NCBI RefSeq assembly: GCF_004521915.1
Contig: NZ_SDKD01000004.1
Span: forward strand, 62,001-126,000
DNA length: 64,000 nucleotides
Direction of reading: 5' to 3'
Origin: Brevibacillus migulae
GTDB lineage: Bacteria; Bacillota; Bacilli; Brevibacillales; Brevibacillaceae
In this document: in pieces, positions 32,995-42,283 of the stretch
Layout of the letters: the number at the start of each line of letters is the position of its first letter
Position numbering within the stretch: position 1 is the stretch's first letter
Made by a program: the position numbers and the translations under genes
The notes under the pieces: generated by a model
Databases searched by the model: none
What the model was told of the DNA's origin: nothing
The model's input: the letters and a program-made list of their open reading frames with translations, nothing else

Positions 32995-33351
32995 ATGGTA
33001 CAGGGCATCAAGCGCCATATGGGAGTCGTTCTCATGATCACCGGGAGTCTGCACACCGCCATCGGGTTCTTCATATACGCACAGGAGCTTCAACTGATGG
33101 TGGCCAATGGCTACTGGAACACGGTTGGCGACAAGAGCGTTGCTACGGCGGCATTCTGGTTTATGATCACTGGCTTCTTGCTCATATTGCTTGGGCATAC
33201 AGCTGATTGGCTCATGAAAAAACAAGGGGTCGCTCCTCCAGCCAGTTTTGGATGGACGCTTCTGCTGGTATGCTTGGCTGGGGCTATCGCCATGCCGGTG
33301 TCGGGCTTTTGGTTGGTCCTTCCGCAGGCCTGGATTTTATTGCGTAAGTGA
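32995..33351 (+). CDS. DUF6463-like membrane protein
   Basis: A 118-residue protein with four hydrophobic segments (about 8-27, 45-66, 80-98 and 99-116). The pattern GSLHTAIGFF, then ATAAFWFMITGFLLILLG and PVSGFWLVLPQAWILL resembles DUF6463. ATG 32995 follows GTGGGGGG. It is the last gene of the marR/arsA-like cluster. Function is unknown. Confidence 0.78.
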   Translation: MVQGIKRHMGVVLMITGSLHTAIGFFIYAQELQLMVANGYWNTVGDKSVATAAFWFMITGFLLILLGHTADWLMKKQGVAPPASFGWTLLLVCLAGAIAMPVSGFWLVLPQAWILLRK

Positions 33352-33412
33352 AATCCGCCCTTCCATGTTCAAAAATCTCTGGTTGAGAGGGCTATGCGTT
33401 GCGGAGAAGAGG

Positions 33413-33479
33413 GTCCCGGACGCAAGGGTATGGTCATATCCGAATGTCCGGGACGTCCCTAGCTGGCCATACCTCAATG
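33413..33479. repeat. Structured region with two competing inverted repeats
   Basis: GTCCCGGAC (33413-33421) and GTCCGGGAC (33446-33454) are a perfect 9-bp inverted repeat. GGTATGG (33427-33433) and CCATACC (33467-33473) form a second that cannot coexist with the first. It lies between convergent genes with no T run, so it is not a standard terminator; it may be a transcript-end structure. Confidence 0.5.
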
Positions 33480-33493
33480 GCGCTAAAAGCGTA

Positions 33494-35242
33494 TTACGGT
33501 TGGGAAGCCGACAGTCCATACTTCTCCAGCTTCCGATACAGACTCGCCCGATGCATCCCTAACAGACTGGCGGCTTTCACTTTATTTCCCCCTGCCCTCT
33601 GCAAAGCTGCCAGCAGCACCCTTTTCTCGGTTTTGGCCAATTCCGCCTCCAAATCCAGCGTGATATTCTCACCATTCACGACGACCTTGCGTTCCTGCAA
33701 ATACGGTGGCAAATGCACAGGCTCCAGCTTGCCATGGTCTGCCACCTGTACCGCCCGTTCCAGGACATTCTGCAGCTCCCGTACATTTCCGGGCCAGCCG
33801 TGGGATAAAAGAATCGCCTCGACGCGGGGGCTCATTCCGGTAACCGCTGTGCAAAGCTCACTGTTCAGCTTTTGGATCAGATGATTGGCCATGGCGAGAA
33901 TCGAGCTGCCCTGGACCCGGAGCGGCGGTATATGGATCGTGAAGACCTGCAGACGATAGTACAAATCCTCGCGAAAGGCTCCTTCTTTGATCAAGGTTTC
34001 AAGCGGGCGATGGGTGGCCGCAATCACACGGATGTCCACCTGAGTGGGACGAGTAGCTCCAATGCGTTCCACTTCTTTTTCCTGCAGCACCCGCAGCAGC
34101 TTGCTTTGCATTTCCAGCGGCATATCGCCGATCTCATCCAAAAACAGCGTGCCATTGTGCGCCAGCTCCACTTTGCCGGGCTTTCCGCCTTTTCTCGCCC
34201 CCGTAAAAGCCCCTTCCTCATAGCCAAACAGCTCCGCCTCCAGCAAATCCTTGGGGATGGCGGCGCAGTTCACGCGGATGAAAGGACCGTCCGCTCGCGG
34301 GCTGCTGGCGTGAATCGCATGGGCAAACAGCTCTTTTCCCGTCCCGCTTTCCCCCAATATCAGGATGGAGGAGCGCGAGGAGGCGACCTTTTTGGCCAGC
34401 TGAATCGCTTCTTTAATCAATGGATGATCGGCAAAAATCGAGTGGAAGGTGTATCTGGCGCCGACCACTCTTTTTAATTCCTGGCGATAGTAGTCCAGCT
34501 TGCTCTCCATGAGATTGTAGCGTTCTACCAGGTTGCGCAGCTCCCGCAGGTCATTAAAGATCACCTTTCCCAACGCACCGACGATCTTGTCGCCTTCACG
34601 CATGGGCATGCGGCTCACCAGAATGTCCCGGTTGCCCACTCTCATCAGATGGCCAAGCTCAGCGATGCCGGTTTCCATGACTTGTGGCATGCGCGTATTT
34701 TCGATGACCTCCGTAATGGGCTTGCCTATGGCTTCTTCCATGGTCGTTCCGAGAAAATCGCAATAGGCATGGTTGATCATCGTCACAATGCCGGCACGAT
34801 CGCACATGACGATCCCGTCGTACAGCTGCTCGACCAACTCCCGAAACTGATGGAGCTCGCGTTCTTGCTCGGAAATGCGCTTGGAAGCATCGACATAGAC
34901 CGTAATATCCTGAAACACGGAAATCCCGCCGATGATTGCTCCATCCAGCGGAAAAGGGACGCGATCGACGAGGAACATCTTGTCCCCATAGCTGATCTCC
35001 ACTCGCAGGCTGGGTTTGCCCTCCTGGATCACTTGCAGGATGTCCGTGCCTGGGGCGATTCTCGTCACAGGAAGATGCTGCACTTCCGACAGTTTGAGAC
35101 CAAGCAGCTGGCACCCTGCGGGATTGACGTAGAGAATGATCCCGTCCCGATCCACAAGCATCATGCCACTCGGCAGGGAGTCGAGAAAATGGAGGAGATG
35201 CGGGGGAAGAAAAGGGTGAACATCATGGGGGTGGAAATCCAT
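33494..35242 (-). CDS. Sigma-54-dependent PAS-domain transcriptional activator
   Basis: A 582-residue enhancer-binding protein. Two PAS-like sensor regions (about 20-120 and 130-245) precede the AAA+ domain: Walker A GESGTGKE, the sigma-54-contacting loop GAFTGA, Walker [10 protein letters not shown] and [13 protein letters not shown] Fis-type helix-turn-helix ([19 protein letters not shown]) ends the protein. It acts on sigma-54 RNA polymerase from an upstream site. ATG 35242 is chosen because AAAGGAGG precedes it by 8 bases; the longer frame has no site. It is divergent from a secreted esterase that has a -24/-12 promoter, its probable target. Confidence 0.94.
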   Translation of the reverse strand: MDFHPHDVHPFLPPHLLHFLDSLPSGMMLVDRDGIILYVNPAGCQLLGLKLSEVQHLPVTRIAPGTDILQVIQEGKPSLRVEISYGDKMFLVDRVPFPLDGAIIGGISVFQDITVYVDASKRISEQERELHQFRELVEQLYDGIVMCDRAGIVTMINHAYCDFLGTTMEEAIGKPITEVIENTRMPQVMETGIAELGHLMRVGNRDILVSRMPMREGDKIVGALGKVIFNDLRELRNLVERYNLMESKLDYYRQELKRVVGARYTFHSIFADHPLIKEAIQLAKKVASSRSSILILGESGTGKELFAHAIHASSPRADGPFIRVNCAAIPKDLLEAELFGYEEGAFTGARKGGKPGKVELAHNGTLFLDEIGDMPLEMQSKLLRVLQEKEVERIGATRPTQVDIRVIAATHRPLETLIKEGAFREDLYYRLQVFTIHIPPLRVQGSSILAMANHLIQKLNSELCTAVTGMSPRVEAILLSHGWPGNVRELQNVLERAVQVADHGKLEPVHLPPYLQERKVVVNGENITLDLEAELAKTEKRVLLAALQRAGGNKVKAASLLGMHRASLYRKLEKYGLSASQP

Positions 35243-35272
35243 CGGCGAACCTCCTTTATCACGATTGACAGA

Positions 35273-35333
35273 CTGTTGCAAAGTTGCGGCATGTCGCAGC
35301 AGCGCAACAGAACAACGTCGTATTTTTGCAACA
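35273..35333. promoter_or_regulatory. Upstream activator dyads for the sigma-54 regulator
   Basis: CTGTTGC (35273-35279) and GCAACAG (35304-35310) form an inverted repeat around an inner TGCG/CGCA dyad. A further TTGCAACA half-site lies at 35326-35333. They sit 40-100 bp upstream of the -24/-12 element, where an enhancer-binding protein would bind. Confidence 0.6.
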
Positions 35334-35371
35334 GGCACCTGATTTTTTCTAAAATTCCTACAACTCTACAT

Positions 35372-35389
35372 TCGGTATGATTCTTGCTA
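35372..35389 (+). promoter_or_regulatory. Sigma-54 (-24/-12) promoter of the secreted esterase gene
   Basis: GG at 35374-35375 and GC at 35386-35387 are separated by exactly 10 bases, in the context TCGGTATGATTCTTGCTA; the -12 part, TTGCT, matches consensus. A sigma-54 activator gene lies directly upstream. Confidence 0.7.
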
Positions 35390-35404
35390 TTCCTATCAGA
35401 CAAC

Positions 35405-35419
35405 CGTAAACGCTTTCAA
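35405..35419 (-). promoter_or_regulatory. cre-like site downstream of the sigma-54 promoter
   Basis: On the minus strand TTGAAAGCGTTTACG matches the CcpA consensus at all but the last constrained position. It lies about 20 bases past the -12 element, in road-block position. Confidence 0.55.
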
Positions 35420-35435
35420 AAATAAGGAGGACAAG

Positions 35436-36962
35436 ATGAAAAAAAGATGGACCTCGATTGCCATGGCGACCTTTCTGCTTTCCACTTTTGCGGCTTCCCC
35501 TTTTTCGGTGATGAATGTACAAGCCGCTTACTCACCGGTCATTCCCGGCGCCCATAGCGTCACCGTCACCAAGTTTGATGGCGAGAATGGCAACTGGCTG
35601 ACCACCAAAAATCCCATCCAATATGCGGCGGCGATCCAAAATGGGAACATTGGGCTTGCTCCTTATGCATGGGGCTCTGCGGAGGACAAAACGGGCTGGT
35701 ATCGGATGCATCAGCCAGCGGAAGTGCGCGGGACCCAAGTCAATGGCATGTTCGATGACGCCAAGTTTGTCATTCGCGTGCCTTCCAGATGGAATGGAAA
35801 GCTGGTGGTAGCGGGCATCCCAGCCACGCGCAATGAAACCTCTACCGACCTGCTGTTCAGCGATTATGTCTTGGAAAAAGGATATGCCTTTGCCGCGATT
35901 GACAAGGGGACACAGGGGGAAATCGATCCGGATGACCCGTATGCCAAGGTAAAAAACGCGCTGGTAGCGGAGGAAGACTCACTGGAGGAATGGAACCAGC
36001 GTTTCCGCCAGCTCACCAAAGCAGCGCAAGCCTATCTGCAGGTAAATTACAAATCCAGGCTGATCGATGAGGACGACCGGGATAATCCGGCCAGCAGGCT
36101 CGTTTCCAAAAATCATCCGATCCCTACGTATGCGGTCGGGATCTCCAATGGCGGATATGTGGTCCGCTATGCGCTCGAAAACGACAACCCGAAAAAGTCC
36201 AAGGAGCATCCGCTATACGATGGCGGTGTCGACTGGGAAGGGGTCTTGTGGCGCTCCAAGGAAGCCAACCTCATTTCTTCGTTGACCACTGTCGTGAACC
36301 ATGCCGAGGATGCGGTGTTTGGATCGGGCGAAAAGCAGGAGCAGGCAGCAGAAGCGCTGTATGAAGCGGGCGTACCCAAAGGATCGGAAAAATTATGGCC
36401 CTATCATGATCAGGTCTACTGGTTTGTCACGCTCAACATTTATCGTGACGAGTTCGATCCGAAGGCTCCCAAGCGACTCGACTGGCAGGATTATCTGAAG
36501 TTTGACGAAAAAGGGCTACGCGACCGCAGCAAGGACGATCATTTCGAGGACTATGATTATTTTGATAGACCAGGCAGTGTGAAGAAAAACGTAGCCAAAA
36601 TTGAAAATACGGGAGAGATCAATGTCCCGCTGATTTCGGTTGCAGGTACATGGGACGCCCTCATTTTCCCGGATCTGCATGCGAAGGGCTATCAAGAGCT
36701 GGTGAAAAAAGCCGGAAAGGAAGACCTGCACCGTCTCTACATGATCGAAAAAGGCAATCACGTCGATGGACTGGTATGGAGCAAATCCGATGCGGATCAA
36801 GAATTGCAGCCACTGCTCCCGTATGTTCACCAAAGCTTTGATCTTCTCGTCAAATGGGTCGAGGAAAAGGAACAAGCACCTGAGAGCAAAACCATCCAGG
36901 TACCAGAGGATCATACCAACGTGATTGATATCGAAACGGGCGAAGAGATTGAACCATATTAA
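35436..36962 (+). CDS. Secreted alpha/beta hydrolase (esterase)
   Basis: A 508-residue exported enzyme with a signal peptide of about 31 residues ending NVQA-AY. The nucleophile Ser is in GISNGG, an acidic residue in AGTWDAL and the catalytic His in GNHVDGL. The size and spacing are reminiscent of tannase/feruloyl-esterase-like or hydroxybutyrate-oligomer hydrolases, but I cannot choose between them. It is divergent from the sigma-54 activator, preceded by a -24/-12 promoter and a cre-like site, with AAGGAGG before the ATG. This suggests an extracellular ester substrate used when preferred carbon is absent. Confidence 0.88.
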   Translation: MKKRWTSIAMATFLLSTFAASPFSVMNVQAAYSPVIPGAHSVTVTKFDGENGNWLTTKNPIQYAAAIQNGNIGLAPYAWGSAEDKTGWYRMHQPAEVRGTQVNGMFDDAKFVIRVPSRWNGKLVVAGIPATRNETSTDLLFSDYVLEKGYAFAAIDKGTQGEIDPDDPYAKVKNALVAEEDSLEEWNQRFRQLTKAAQAYLQVNYKSRLIDEDDRDNPASRLVSKNHPIPTYAVGISNGGYVVRYALENDNPKKSKEHPLYDGGVDWEGVLWRSKEANLISSLTTVVNHAEDAVFGSGEKQEQAAEALYEAGVPKGSEKLWPYHDQVYWFVTLNIYRDEFDPKAPKRLDWQDYLKFDEKGLRDRSKDDHFEDYDYFDRPGSVKKNVAKIENTGEINVPLISVAGTWDALIFPDLHAKGYQELVKKAGKEDLHRLYMIEKGNHVDGLVWSKSDADQELQPLLPYVHQSFDLLVKWVEEKEQAPESKTIQVPEDHTNVIDIETGEEIEPY

Positions 36963-37036
36963 GAGCGGCTGGCTTTCCTTGCTTCTCCATTTCCGTTATA
37001 GTGAAACCATTCGTGATAAATGGAGGAAATCAAGGA

Positions 37037-37378
37037 ATGTCGAATTTACCAAGCTGTCCAAAATGCCAATCCGCGTACACCTATGAAGATGGAGATCTTT
37101 ATATTTGCCCGGAGTGTGCGCATGAGTGGTCATCCAATGGGGAAACCGAGACGGGTGAAGAGCAGAAGGTTGTGAAAGATGCCAATGGCAATGTCTTGCA
37201 GGATGGTGATACCGTGACCATCATCAAAGACCTGAAAGTAAAGGGCAGCTCTTCTGTCTTAAAAGTGGGAACGAAGGTAAAAAACATTCGATTGGTAGAA
37301 GGCGATCATGATATTGATTGCAAAATCGAGGGATTTGGCGCGATGAAACTGAAGTCTGAGTTTGTGAAAAAGGTATAA
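37037..37378 (+). CDS. yjdM: Zinc-ribbon YjdM (PhnA-like) protein
   Basis: A 113-residue protein with an N-terminal zinc ribbon ([21 protein letters not shown], two CxxC pairs) and the C-terminal PhnA domain with [18 protein letters not shown] and [12 protein letters not shown]. Historically called an alkylphosphonate utilisation protein, its real role is unclear. ATG 37037 is chosen for GGAGG 11 bases upstream; the earlier GTG at 37001 adds residues outside the family. It stands alone, followed by a terminator. Confidence 0.93.
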   Translation: MSNLPSCPKCQSAYTYEDGDLYICPECAHEWSSNGETETGEEQKVVKDANGNVLQDGDTVTIIKDLKVKGSSSVLKVGTKVKNIRLVEGDHDIDCKIEGFGAMKLKSEFVKKV

Positions 37379-37384
37379 ATGGGG

Positions 37385-37420
37385 AGGCCTTCGCAAGCAT
37401 TTACGGAGGCCTGCTTTTTT
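37385..37420 (+). terminator. Terminator of yjdM
   Basis: AGGCCTTCG / CGGAGGCCT stem, then GCTTTTTT. Confidence 0.82.
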
Positions 37421-37422
37421 GT

Positions 37423-37470
37423 GCCACTAAGGCGCTGCCAAAGGCTTGGTAAAGTTATGTTTTTTAATCA
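37423..37470 (+). repeat. Dispersed hairpin repeat, copy B
   Basis: CCACTAAGGCGCTGCCAAAG, then GCTTGGTAAAG, TTATG and a T run, related to copies A and C. It begins 3 bases after the yjdM terminator. Confidence 0.5.
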
Positions 37471-37483
37471 GCATCAAAAGACG

Positions 37484-37524
37484 TTGACAATCGGAGTGCA
37501 ATATTGTTATCTTATAAATAACAA
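37484..37524 (+). promoter_or_regulatory. Promoter and palindromic operator upstream of the mhqD-like gene
   Basis: TTGACA (37484-37489) and TATCTT (37508-37513), 18 bases apart. TTGTTAT (37504-37510) and ATAACAA (37518-37524) form a perfect inverted repeat over the -10 region. A 140-base AT-rich leader (37530-37671) follows and contains no recognisable gene. Confidence 0.55.
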
Positions 37525-37671
37525 ATATCAGTATACAAAAACATGATAAGCCCAGACTTGGGCATTTATTTTTCGGTGTTAGTTTTATAATATGAATTAA
37601 TTATTCGTATATATAAATATCCCCTTGGAATAGCAGGGCAGTGTAAGGAAGGAAAGAAAGGATGACATACC

Positions 37672-38316
37672 ATGAATTCACCCATGATCTATGAGCTCCG
37701 CCGCCCACAACAGATCGTTCCGAATCAAACCTATCCAGCCTTGTTCGTCATGCATGGGATGGGCAGTAATGAACAAGATTTGCTGTCGCTGGTAGAGGAG
37801 CTGAAGGAGCAGGTCTACATTTTCAGCATTCGCGGTCATTTGGAGCAGCCGCCGGGTTATGCTTACTTTACGATTCAGGGATTGGGAAAACCGCATCGGG
37901 ACGCATTTGACCTGGCTGTCGGGAAGATGACGAGTTTTATAGATTACGCGACCCAGCAGTATCCGATCGATCAAAATCGCTTGTACTTGCTCGGTTTTAG
38001 CCAGGGAGCGATCCTGTCGATGACGCTCGGGTTGGCATTAGGGGATCGGATTAAGGGCATCATTGCCCTTAGTGGATATATCCCCGCATTCGTCAAGGAA
38101 GATTACGCTGTGAAACCGGTCAACCACTTGTCGCTGTTTATTTCACACGGGGTATATGATCCAGTGCTGCCTTACGAGTGGGGCGTCGAGAACCAAGTGC
38201 ATTTCAAAAAGCTGGGCGCCGCTGTATCCTTCCACACCTATCAGGAAGGCCATACGGTGTCGCTCCAAAACTATCAAGACTTCATGAAATGGATTCAAGA
38301 ATCGTTGAAAAAATAA
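37672..38316 (+). CDS. MhqD-like alpha/beta hydrolase (carboxylesterase)
   Basis: A 214-residue compact hydrolase of the phospholipase/carboxylesterase group. VMHGMGSNEQD forms the oxyanion region, the nucleophile Ser is in GFSQGA, Asp in GVYDPVLP and His in EGHTVS. Bacillus MhqD is co-induced with dioxygenases under quinone and catechol stress, and here too an extradiol dioxygenase gene follows 29 bases later. A role in handling aromatic or quinone-derived esters is therefore plausible. The start follows GGAAGG. Confidence 0.88.
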   Translation: MNSPMIYELRRPQQIVPNQTYPALFVMHGMGSNEQDLLSLVEELKEQVYIFSIRGHLEQPPGYAYFTIQGLGKPHRDAFDLAVGKMTSFIDYATQQYPIDQNRLYLLGFSQGAILSMTLGLALGDRIKGIIALSGYIPAFVKEDYAVKPVNHLSLFISHGVYDPVLPYEWGVENQVHFKKLGAAVSFHTYQEGHTVSLQNYQDFMKWIQESLKK

Positions 38317-38345
38317 CCATTATATCCATGCGAGGAGATGATTGT

Positions 38346-39131
38346 ATGCTACCATCCTTTTTTATCGCCCACGGTGCACCGCTGATCGCCATCGAGAATA
38401 ATGAATACACGCAGTTTTTGCATCACCTGGGCCAAACATTGCCCAGACCAAAAGCGATTGTGTTGTTTTCGGCTCACTGGGAATCGGCTGTTCAGCAGGT
38501 GAGCAACGTCGAGGAGTACCGCACCATTTACGATTTTGGCGGTTTTCCGGAAGCCTTGTACCAGATTCAATACCCGGCAAAGGGCAATGCAGACATCACG
38601 CGAGAGATTCAAGCATTGCTCGGGAATGAAGGTGTATCTTATGAGGTAGAACCGGCGCGGGGATTGGATCATGGTGCCTGGGTCGTGCTGCGATTGCTGT
38701 ATCCGGATGCTGATATTCCCGTGATTGCGATGTCGGTCAATCCGCAGCTTTCACCGGAAGAGCAGTATAAGATTGGGAAAGCATTGGCAGGCTTACGAGA
38801 GAAGGACGTGTTAATCATTGGCAGCGGCGGGACCGTGCATAATCTTCGCGCATTAAATTGGGAAAAAGACAGCAGCGGGGAAATTGATGAATGGGCACTT
38901 TCTTTTGACGAGTGGCTGGCCCGTCATCTGAAAACGTGGGATCTGTCATCGCTGTTCCAATACGCTTCATTAGCGCCTACTGCTTCATTGGCCGTACCTC
39001 CGTATGGAAACGAGCACTTTGTACCGATTTTCTATGCGATGGGTGCAGCGGATGGTTCACCAAAAGCAGAGCTGGTGCACCGCAGTTACCGATATGGAAA
39101 CCTCAGCCACAGTGTGTGGCAATTTGGCTGA
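38346..39131 (+). CDS. LigB-type (DODA-like) extradiol dioxygenase
   Basis: A 261-residue class III extradiol ring-cleavage dioxygenase. Metal ligands and active site are visible: FFIAHGAPL, FSAHWE, GLDHGAWV and the C-terminal YGNEHFVP. The group includes 4,5-DOPA dioxygenase-like YgiD and Bacillus stress-induced enzymes. ATG 38346 follows GAGGAG; a longer open frame upstream lacks a site. It appears co-transcribed with the MhqD-like hydrolase and ends in a terminator. A catechol-type substrate is likely; which one is unknown. Confidence 0.91.
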   Translation: MLPSFFIAHGAPLIAIENNEYTQFLHHLGQTLPRPKAIVLFSAHWESAVQQVSNVEEYRTIYDFGGFPEALYQIQYPAKGNADITREIQALLGNEGVSYEVEPARGLDHGAWVVLRLLYPDADIPVIAMSVNPQLSPEEQYKIGKALAGLREKDVLIIGSGGTVHNLRALNWEKDSSGEIDEWALSFDEWLARHLKTWDLSSLFQYASLAPTASLAVPPYGNEHFVPIFYAMGAADGSPKAELVHRSYRYGNLSHSVWQFG

Positions 39132-39155
39132 ATGGAATAAGGAGTAAGAGACAAG

Positions 39156-39195
39156 AAGCAGGGCGCCTCACAGCAAAGGGGGCCCTGCTTTTTTC
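39156..39195 (+). terminator. Terminator of the hydrolase-dioxygenase operon
   Basis: AAGCAGGGC / GCCCTGCTT stem with a T run. Confidence 0.9.
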
Positions 39196-39202
39196 GGTGA
39201 AA

Positions 39203-39245
39203 GTGCCAACCAAGGCTCCGCCCAAAGCTTGACGAAGCTCAGTAT
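39203..39245 (+). repeat. Dispersed hairpin repeat, copy C
   Basis: GTGCCAACCAAGGCTCCGCC, then CAAAGCTTGACGAAGCTCAG; the two arms pair around CCAAAG. It begins 8 bases after a terminator, as copy B does. Confidence 0.5.
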
Positions 39246-39258
39246 TTCCAACCCGTGT

Positions 39259-39287
39259 TTGAAAGGAACGGAGATTCTGAACATAAA
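39259..39287 (+). promoter_or_regulatory. Possible promoter of the kynurenine operon
   Basis: TTGAAA (39259-39264) and CATAAA (39282-39287) with a 17-base spacer, 74 bases upstream of kynU. Moderate match only. Confidence 0.4.
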
Positions 39288-39360
39288 TGCTTACGCTGCA
39301 ACATAATCATTTCTAGGATTTTCATTGGATACATTGCTAATGAGCTAGGGGAGGGGTACC

Positions 39361-40647
39361 ATGGGAGCCCAACGCTTTTTGCCCACTTTGGACTTTGCCA
39401 GAGAACTGGATCAGGCAGACAGACTTCGGTCGTTTCGCAAAGAGTTCTATGTACAGCCTGATTCCATCTATATGGATGGAAACTCATTGGGGCTGCTCTC
39501 CAAGCGAGCGGAGCGCACACTCCTCGAGGCTTTGGATGATTGGAAACAGTATGGGATCGACGGCTGGACAAAAGGAAAGCACCCATGGTTCACTCTTTCT
39601 GAGAAATTGGGAGAAAGGATGGCCCCATTGGTGGGGGCTTCTGCTGAGGAAGTGATTGTGACGGCTTCCACGACCGTGAATCTTCATCAGCTGGTGGCGA
39701 CTTTTTATCGACCACAGGATGAACGCACAAAAATCTTAGCGGATGAACTCACCTTCCCATCCGATCTGTATGCGCTGCAAAGCCAGCTGCGCATGCATGG
39801 TCATGACCCGGAGGAACATCTCATCCTCGTGAAAAGCCGGGACGGGCGCTTTTTGGAGGAGGACGATATCATCGCGGCAATGACCGAGGACATCGCGCTC
39901 ATCATCCTGCCCACGGTGCTTTATCGCAGCGGGCAGATCATGGACATGAAGCGATTGACGGTGGAAGCGCATAAGCGGGGCATCCTGATCGGGTTTGACG
40001 GGTGTCATTCAGTCGGGGCCATCCCGCATGCTTTCCATGAATGGGAGGTAGACTTTGCCTATTGGTGCAATTATAAATACCTCAACGGAGGACCGGGAAG
40101 TGTCGGCGGATTGTATGTGAATCGGAAGCATTTCGGGACGGCACCTGGGTTAGCCGGTTGGTTCGGCTCCCGCAAGGATAAGCAATTTGACCTCGAGACC
40201 ATCATGACTCCTGCGACAACAGCCGGGGCTTATCAGATAGGCACGCCGCATATATTCAGTCTCGCTCCCATTCTCGGTTCGTTGGAGCTGTTTGCGGAAG
40301 CGGGCATTGAGCAGATCCGCGAAAAATCACTCGCCCTCACGCAATATTTCATGGATTTGATTGACCATGAGCTGGTGGATATGGGCTTTGAGATTGGCAA
40401 CCCGCGGGATGAACTGCGCCGTGGCGGACATATCGCGCTCGAGCATCGCGAGGCGGCGCGTATATGCAAGTCCTTGAAGGAAAAGGGGATCATCCCTGAC
40501 TTCCGGGCGCCGCATATCATTCGTCTTGCCCCGGTTGCCCTTTATACGAGCTATGAAGAAGTCTGGCACGTGGTGCATACCTTGAAAGCCATCATGACCG
40601 AGAAGCACTATGAAAAGTTCACCAATGAACGCGAAATCGTGGCGTAG
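39361..40647 (+). CDS. kynU: Kynureninase
   Basis: A 428-residue PLP enzyme that cleaves kynurenine to anthranilate and alanine. Motifs include [25 protein letters not shown] with the PLP-pairing Asp, and [13 protein letters not shown] with the PLP lysine. [11 protein letters not shown] and RLAPVALYT complete the family pattern. The start follows GGGGAGGGG. It is the first of a kynU-kynA-kynB operon, with 16 bases to kynA, that converts tryptophan to anthranilate. Confidence 0.96.
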   Translation: MGAQRFLPTLDFARELDQADRLRSFRKEFYVQPDSIYMDGNSLGLLSKRAERTLLEALDDWKQYGIDGWTKGKHPWFTLSEKLGERMAPLVGASAEEVIVTASTTVNLHQLVATFYRPQDERTKILADELTFPSDLYALQSQLRMHGHDPEEHLILVKSRDGRFLEEDDIIAAMTEDIALIILPTVLYRSGQIMDMKRLTVEAHKRGILIGFDGCHSVGAIPHAFHEWEVDFAYWCNYKYLNGGPGSVGGLYVNRKHFGTAPGLAGWFGSRKDKQFDLETIMTPATTAGAYQIGTPHIFSLAPILGSLELFAEAGIEQIREKSLALTQYFMDLIDHELVDMGFEIGNPRDELRRGGHIALEHREAARICKSLKEKGIIPDFRAPHIIRLAPVALYTSYEEVWHVVHTLKAIMTEKHYEKFTNEREIVA

Positions 40648-40663
40648 GGGAGGGGGACGCCAA

Positions 40664-41521
40664 ATGAGCGAAGCCGATCGACATCCGGAAAGCCAGGGCG
40701 AGCATTTGGAGAAGGACATTCAGTTGGATTTTCAAAAGGAAATGTCCTACGGGGATTATCTGCATCTTGAGCAAATCCTGTCTAGCCAGCACAGACTTTC
40801 CCATCACCATGATGAAATGCTGTTTATCATCATCCATCAGACAAGCGAGCTATGGATGAAGCTGATCTTGCATGAGCTGCATGTCGCGATTCAGTGCATC
40901 CAGCGCAACGATCTGGAGCCCTCGTTTAAAATGCTGTCGCGCGTATCCCGCATCCAGCAGCAGTTAATCCAGTCATGGAGCGTCCTGACGACGTTGACGC
41001 CATCGGAATATATGGAATTCCGGGATAAACTGGGGCATTCCTCCGGCTTCCAATCTTATCAAAACCGGTTGATCGAATTCGCCCTCGGACAAAAGAATGC
41101 CCAATCCCTCGCAGTGTATCAGCATCAGACCGAGCTGTATGAGAGGATGGTAAAAGCCCTTCATGAGCCCAGCATTTATGACGCAGCGATCTCGGCGCTT
41201 GCCGCCCAAGGATTGCCAGTGGAGGAGAGGGCGCTGCAGAGGGATTGGGCAAAAAACTATGAACCCAATGAAAGTGTCGAAGAGGCATGGCTGACGGTCT
41301 ATCGCAATACGGAGCAATACTGGGATTTATACGAGCTGGCCGAAAAGCTGGTGGATATCGGCAATCAACAGCGGCTGTGGCGCTTTAACCATTTGACTAC
41401 CGTTGAACGGATCATTGGCTATAAAAAAGGCACAGGCGGGTCATCCGGAGTATCGTATTTAAGCAAGATCGTCGAGCAGCCCTTTTTCCCGGAACTGCTG
41501 AGTCTGCGAACGAAGCTGTAA
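40664..41521 (+). CDS. kynA: Tryptophan 2,3-dioxygenase
   Basis: A 285-residue heme enzyme that opens the indole ring of tryptophan to N-formylkynurenine. Visible are [13 protein letters not shown], the distal [19 protein letters not shown] with its conserved residues, the substrate loop [17 protein letters not shown], and the heme ligand His in [15 protein letters not shown]. The end GGSSGVSYL is typical. ATG 40664 follows GGGGAGGGGG; the longer frame runs back into kynU. It is the second gene of the operon. Confidence 0.96.
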   Translation: MSEADRHPESQGEHLEKDIQLDFQKEMSYGDYLHLEQILSSQHRLSHHHDEMLFIIIHQTSELWMKLILHELHVAIQCIQRNDLEPSFKMLSRVSRIQQQLIQSWSVLTTLTPSEYMEFRDKLGHSSGFQSYQNRLIEFALGQKNAQSLAVYQHQTELYERMVKALHEPSIYDAAISALAAQGLPVEERALQRDWAKNYEPNESVEEAWLTVYRNTEQYWDLYELAEKLVDIGNQQRLWRFNHLTTVERIIGYKKGTGGSSGVSYLSKIVEQPFFPELLSLRTKL

Positions 41522-41534
41522 GGAGGGCGAAAGC

Positions 41535-42173
41535 ATGAACGCGTGGATCGATATATCACAGCGTCTGGACGGCAGCGTCGCAGTATGGCCGGGAGATACG
41601 CCGTTTACCTACCGAGTGAATTGGAGCAAGGAAGAAAGCGGCTCGGTCAATGTGGGGCGGATCTGCATGAGTACGCATACGGGAACGCATGTTGATGCAC
41701 CGTTTCATTTTGACAATGAAGGGAAAAAGGTGATCGAGCTCGATCTGGAGCTGTATATCGGCAGGGCTCGGGTGATCCATATCCCTGAACCGAGCAGCAT
41801 TGGAATCAAGGAAGTGTCTGCGCTGGAGCTGGATGGCGTGACAAGGCTGTTGATCCGCACCGATGCATGGCGAGATCGCAGCATCTTCCCGACTGCAATC
41901 CCTCCGATCGAACCGGAGCTGGCGGAATATATGGCAAGCCGGGGAATCCGGCTGCTCGGCCTGGATTTGCCGTCCGTCGATCCGATCGATAGCAAGGAGC
42001 TTTCTGCCCATCATATGCTCACGCGATTCGGCATTCATATTTTGGAGGGGCTCGTGCTGGATGATGTACAGCCAGGAGAGTATGAATTGGCCGCGCTTCC
42101 GCTTCCTTTGGCCGATGCAGATGGGAGCCCGGTTCGTGCTGTGTTGAAAAAAGCAGACAAAAAAGGCAGATAA
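41535..42173 (+). CDS. kynB: Kynurenine formamidase
   Basis: A 212-residue cyclase-family metal hydrolase that removes formate from N-formylkynurenine. The signature HTGTHVDAPFHF provides the metal ligands. SVAVWPGDTPF near the start and LGLDLPSVDPIDSKELSAHH further on match bacterial KynB. The start follows AAGGAGG, 13 bases after kynA. With kynU and kynA it completes the three-step tryptophan-to-anthranilate pathway; a hairpin ends the operon. Confidence 0.96.
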   Translation: MNAWIDISQRLDGSVAVWPGDTPFTYRVNWSKEESGSVNVGRICMSTHTGTHVDAPFHFDNEGKKVIELDLELYIGRARVIHIPEPSSIGIKEVSALELDGVTRLLIRTDAWRDRSIFPTAIPPIEPELAEYMASRGIRLLGLDLPSVDPIDSKELSAHHMLTRFGIHILEGLVLDDVQPGEYELAALPLPLADADGSPVRAVLKKADKKGR

Positions 42174-42205
42174 TATGAAAATTTGGTCATTTATAGTAAA
42201 CTATG

Positions 42206-42236
42206 AGGTGTCTCGATCAAAAGAGAGCACCTTTTT
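42206..42236 (+). terminator. Terminator of the kynurenine operon
   Basis: AGGTGTCTC pairs with GAGAGCACCT (one bulge) around GATCAAAA, then TTTTT. Confidence 0.75.
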
Positions 42237-42283
42237 GCTATTTCTTACGTCCGTAGAAGCGACCACAAGGAGAAACACACGAC

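Noticed and set aside
33399..33884. 161-codon plus-strand open frame opposite the end of the sigma-54 activator
   Set aside because: Antisense shadow without a ribosome site or family resemblance.
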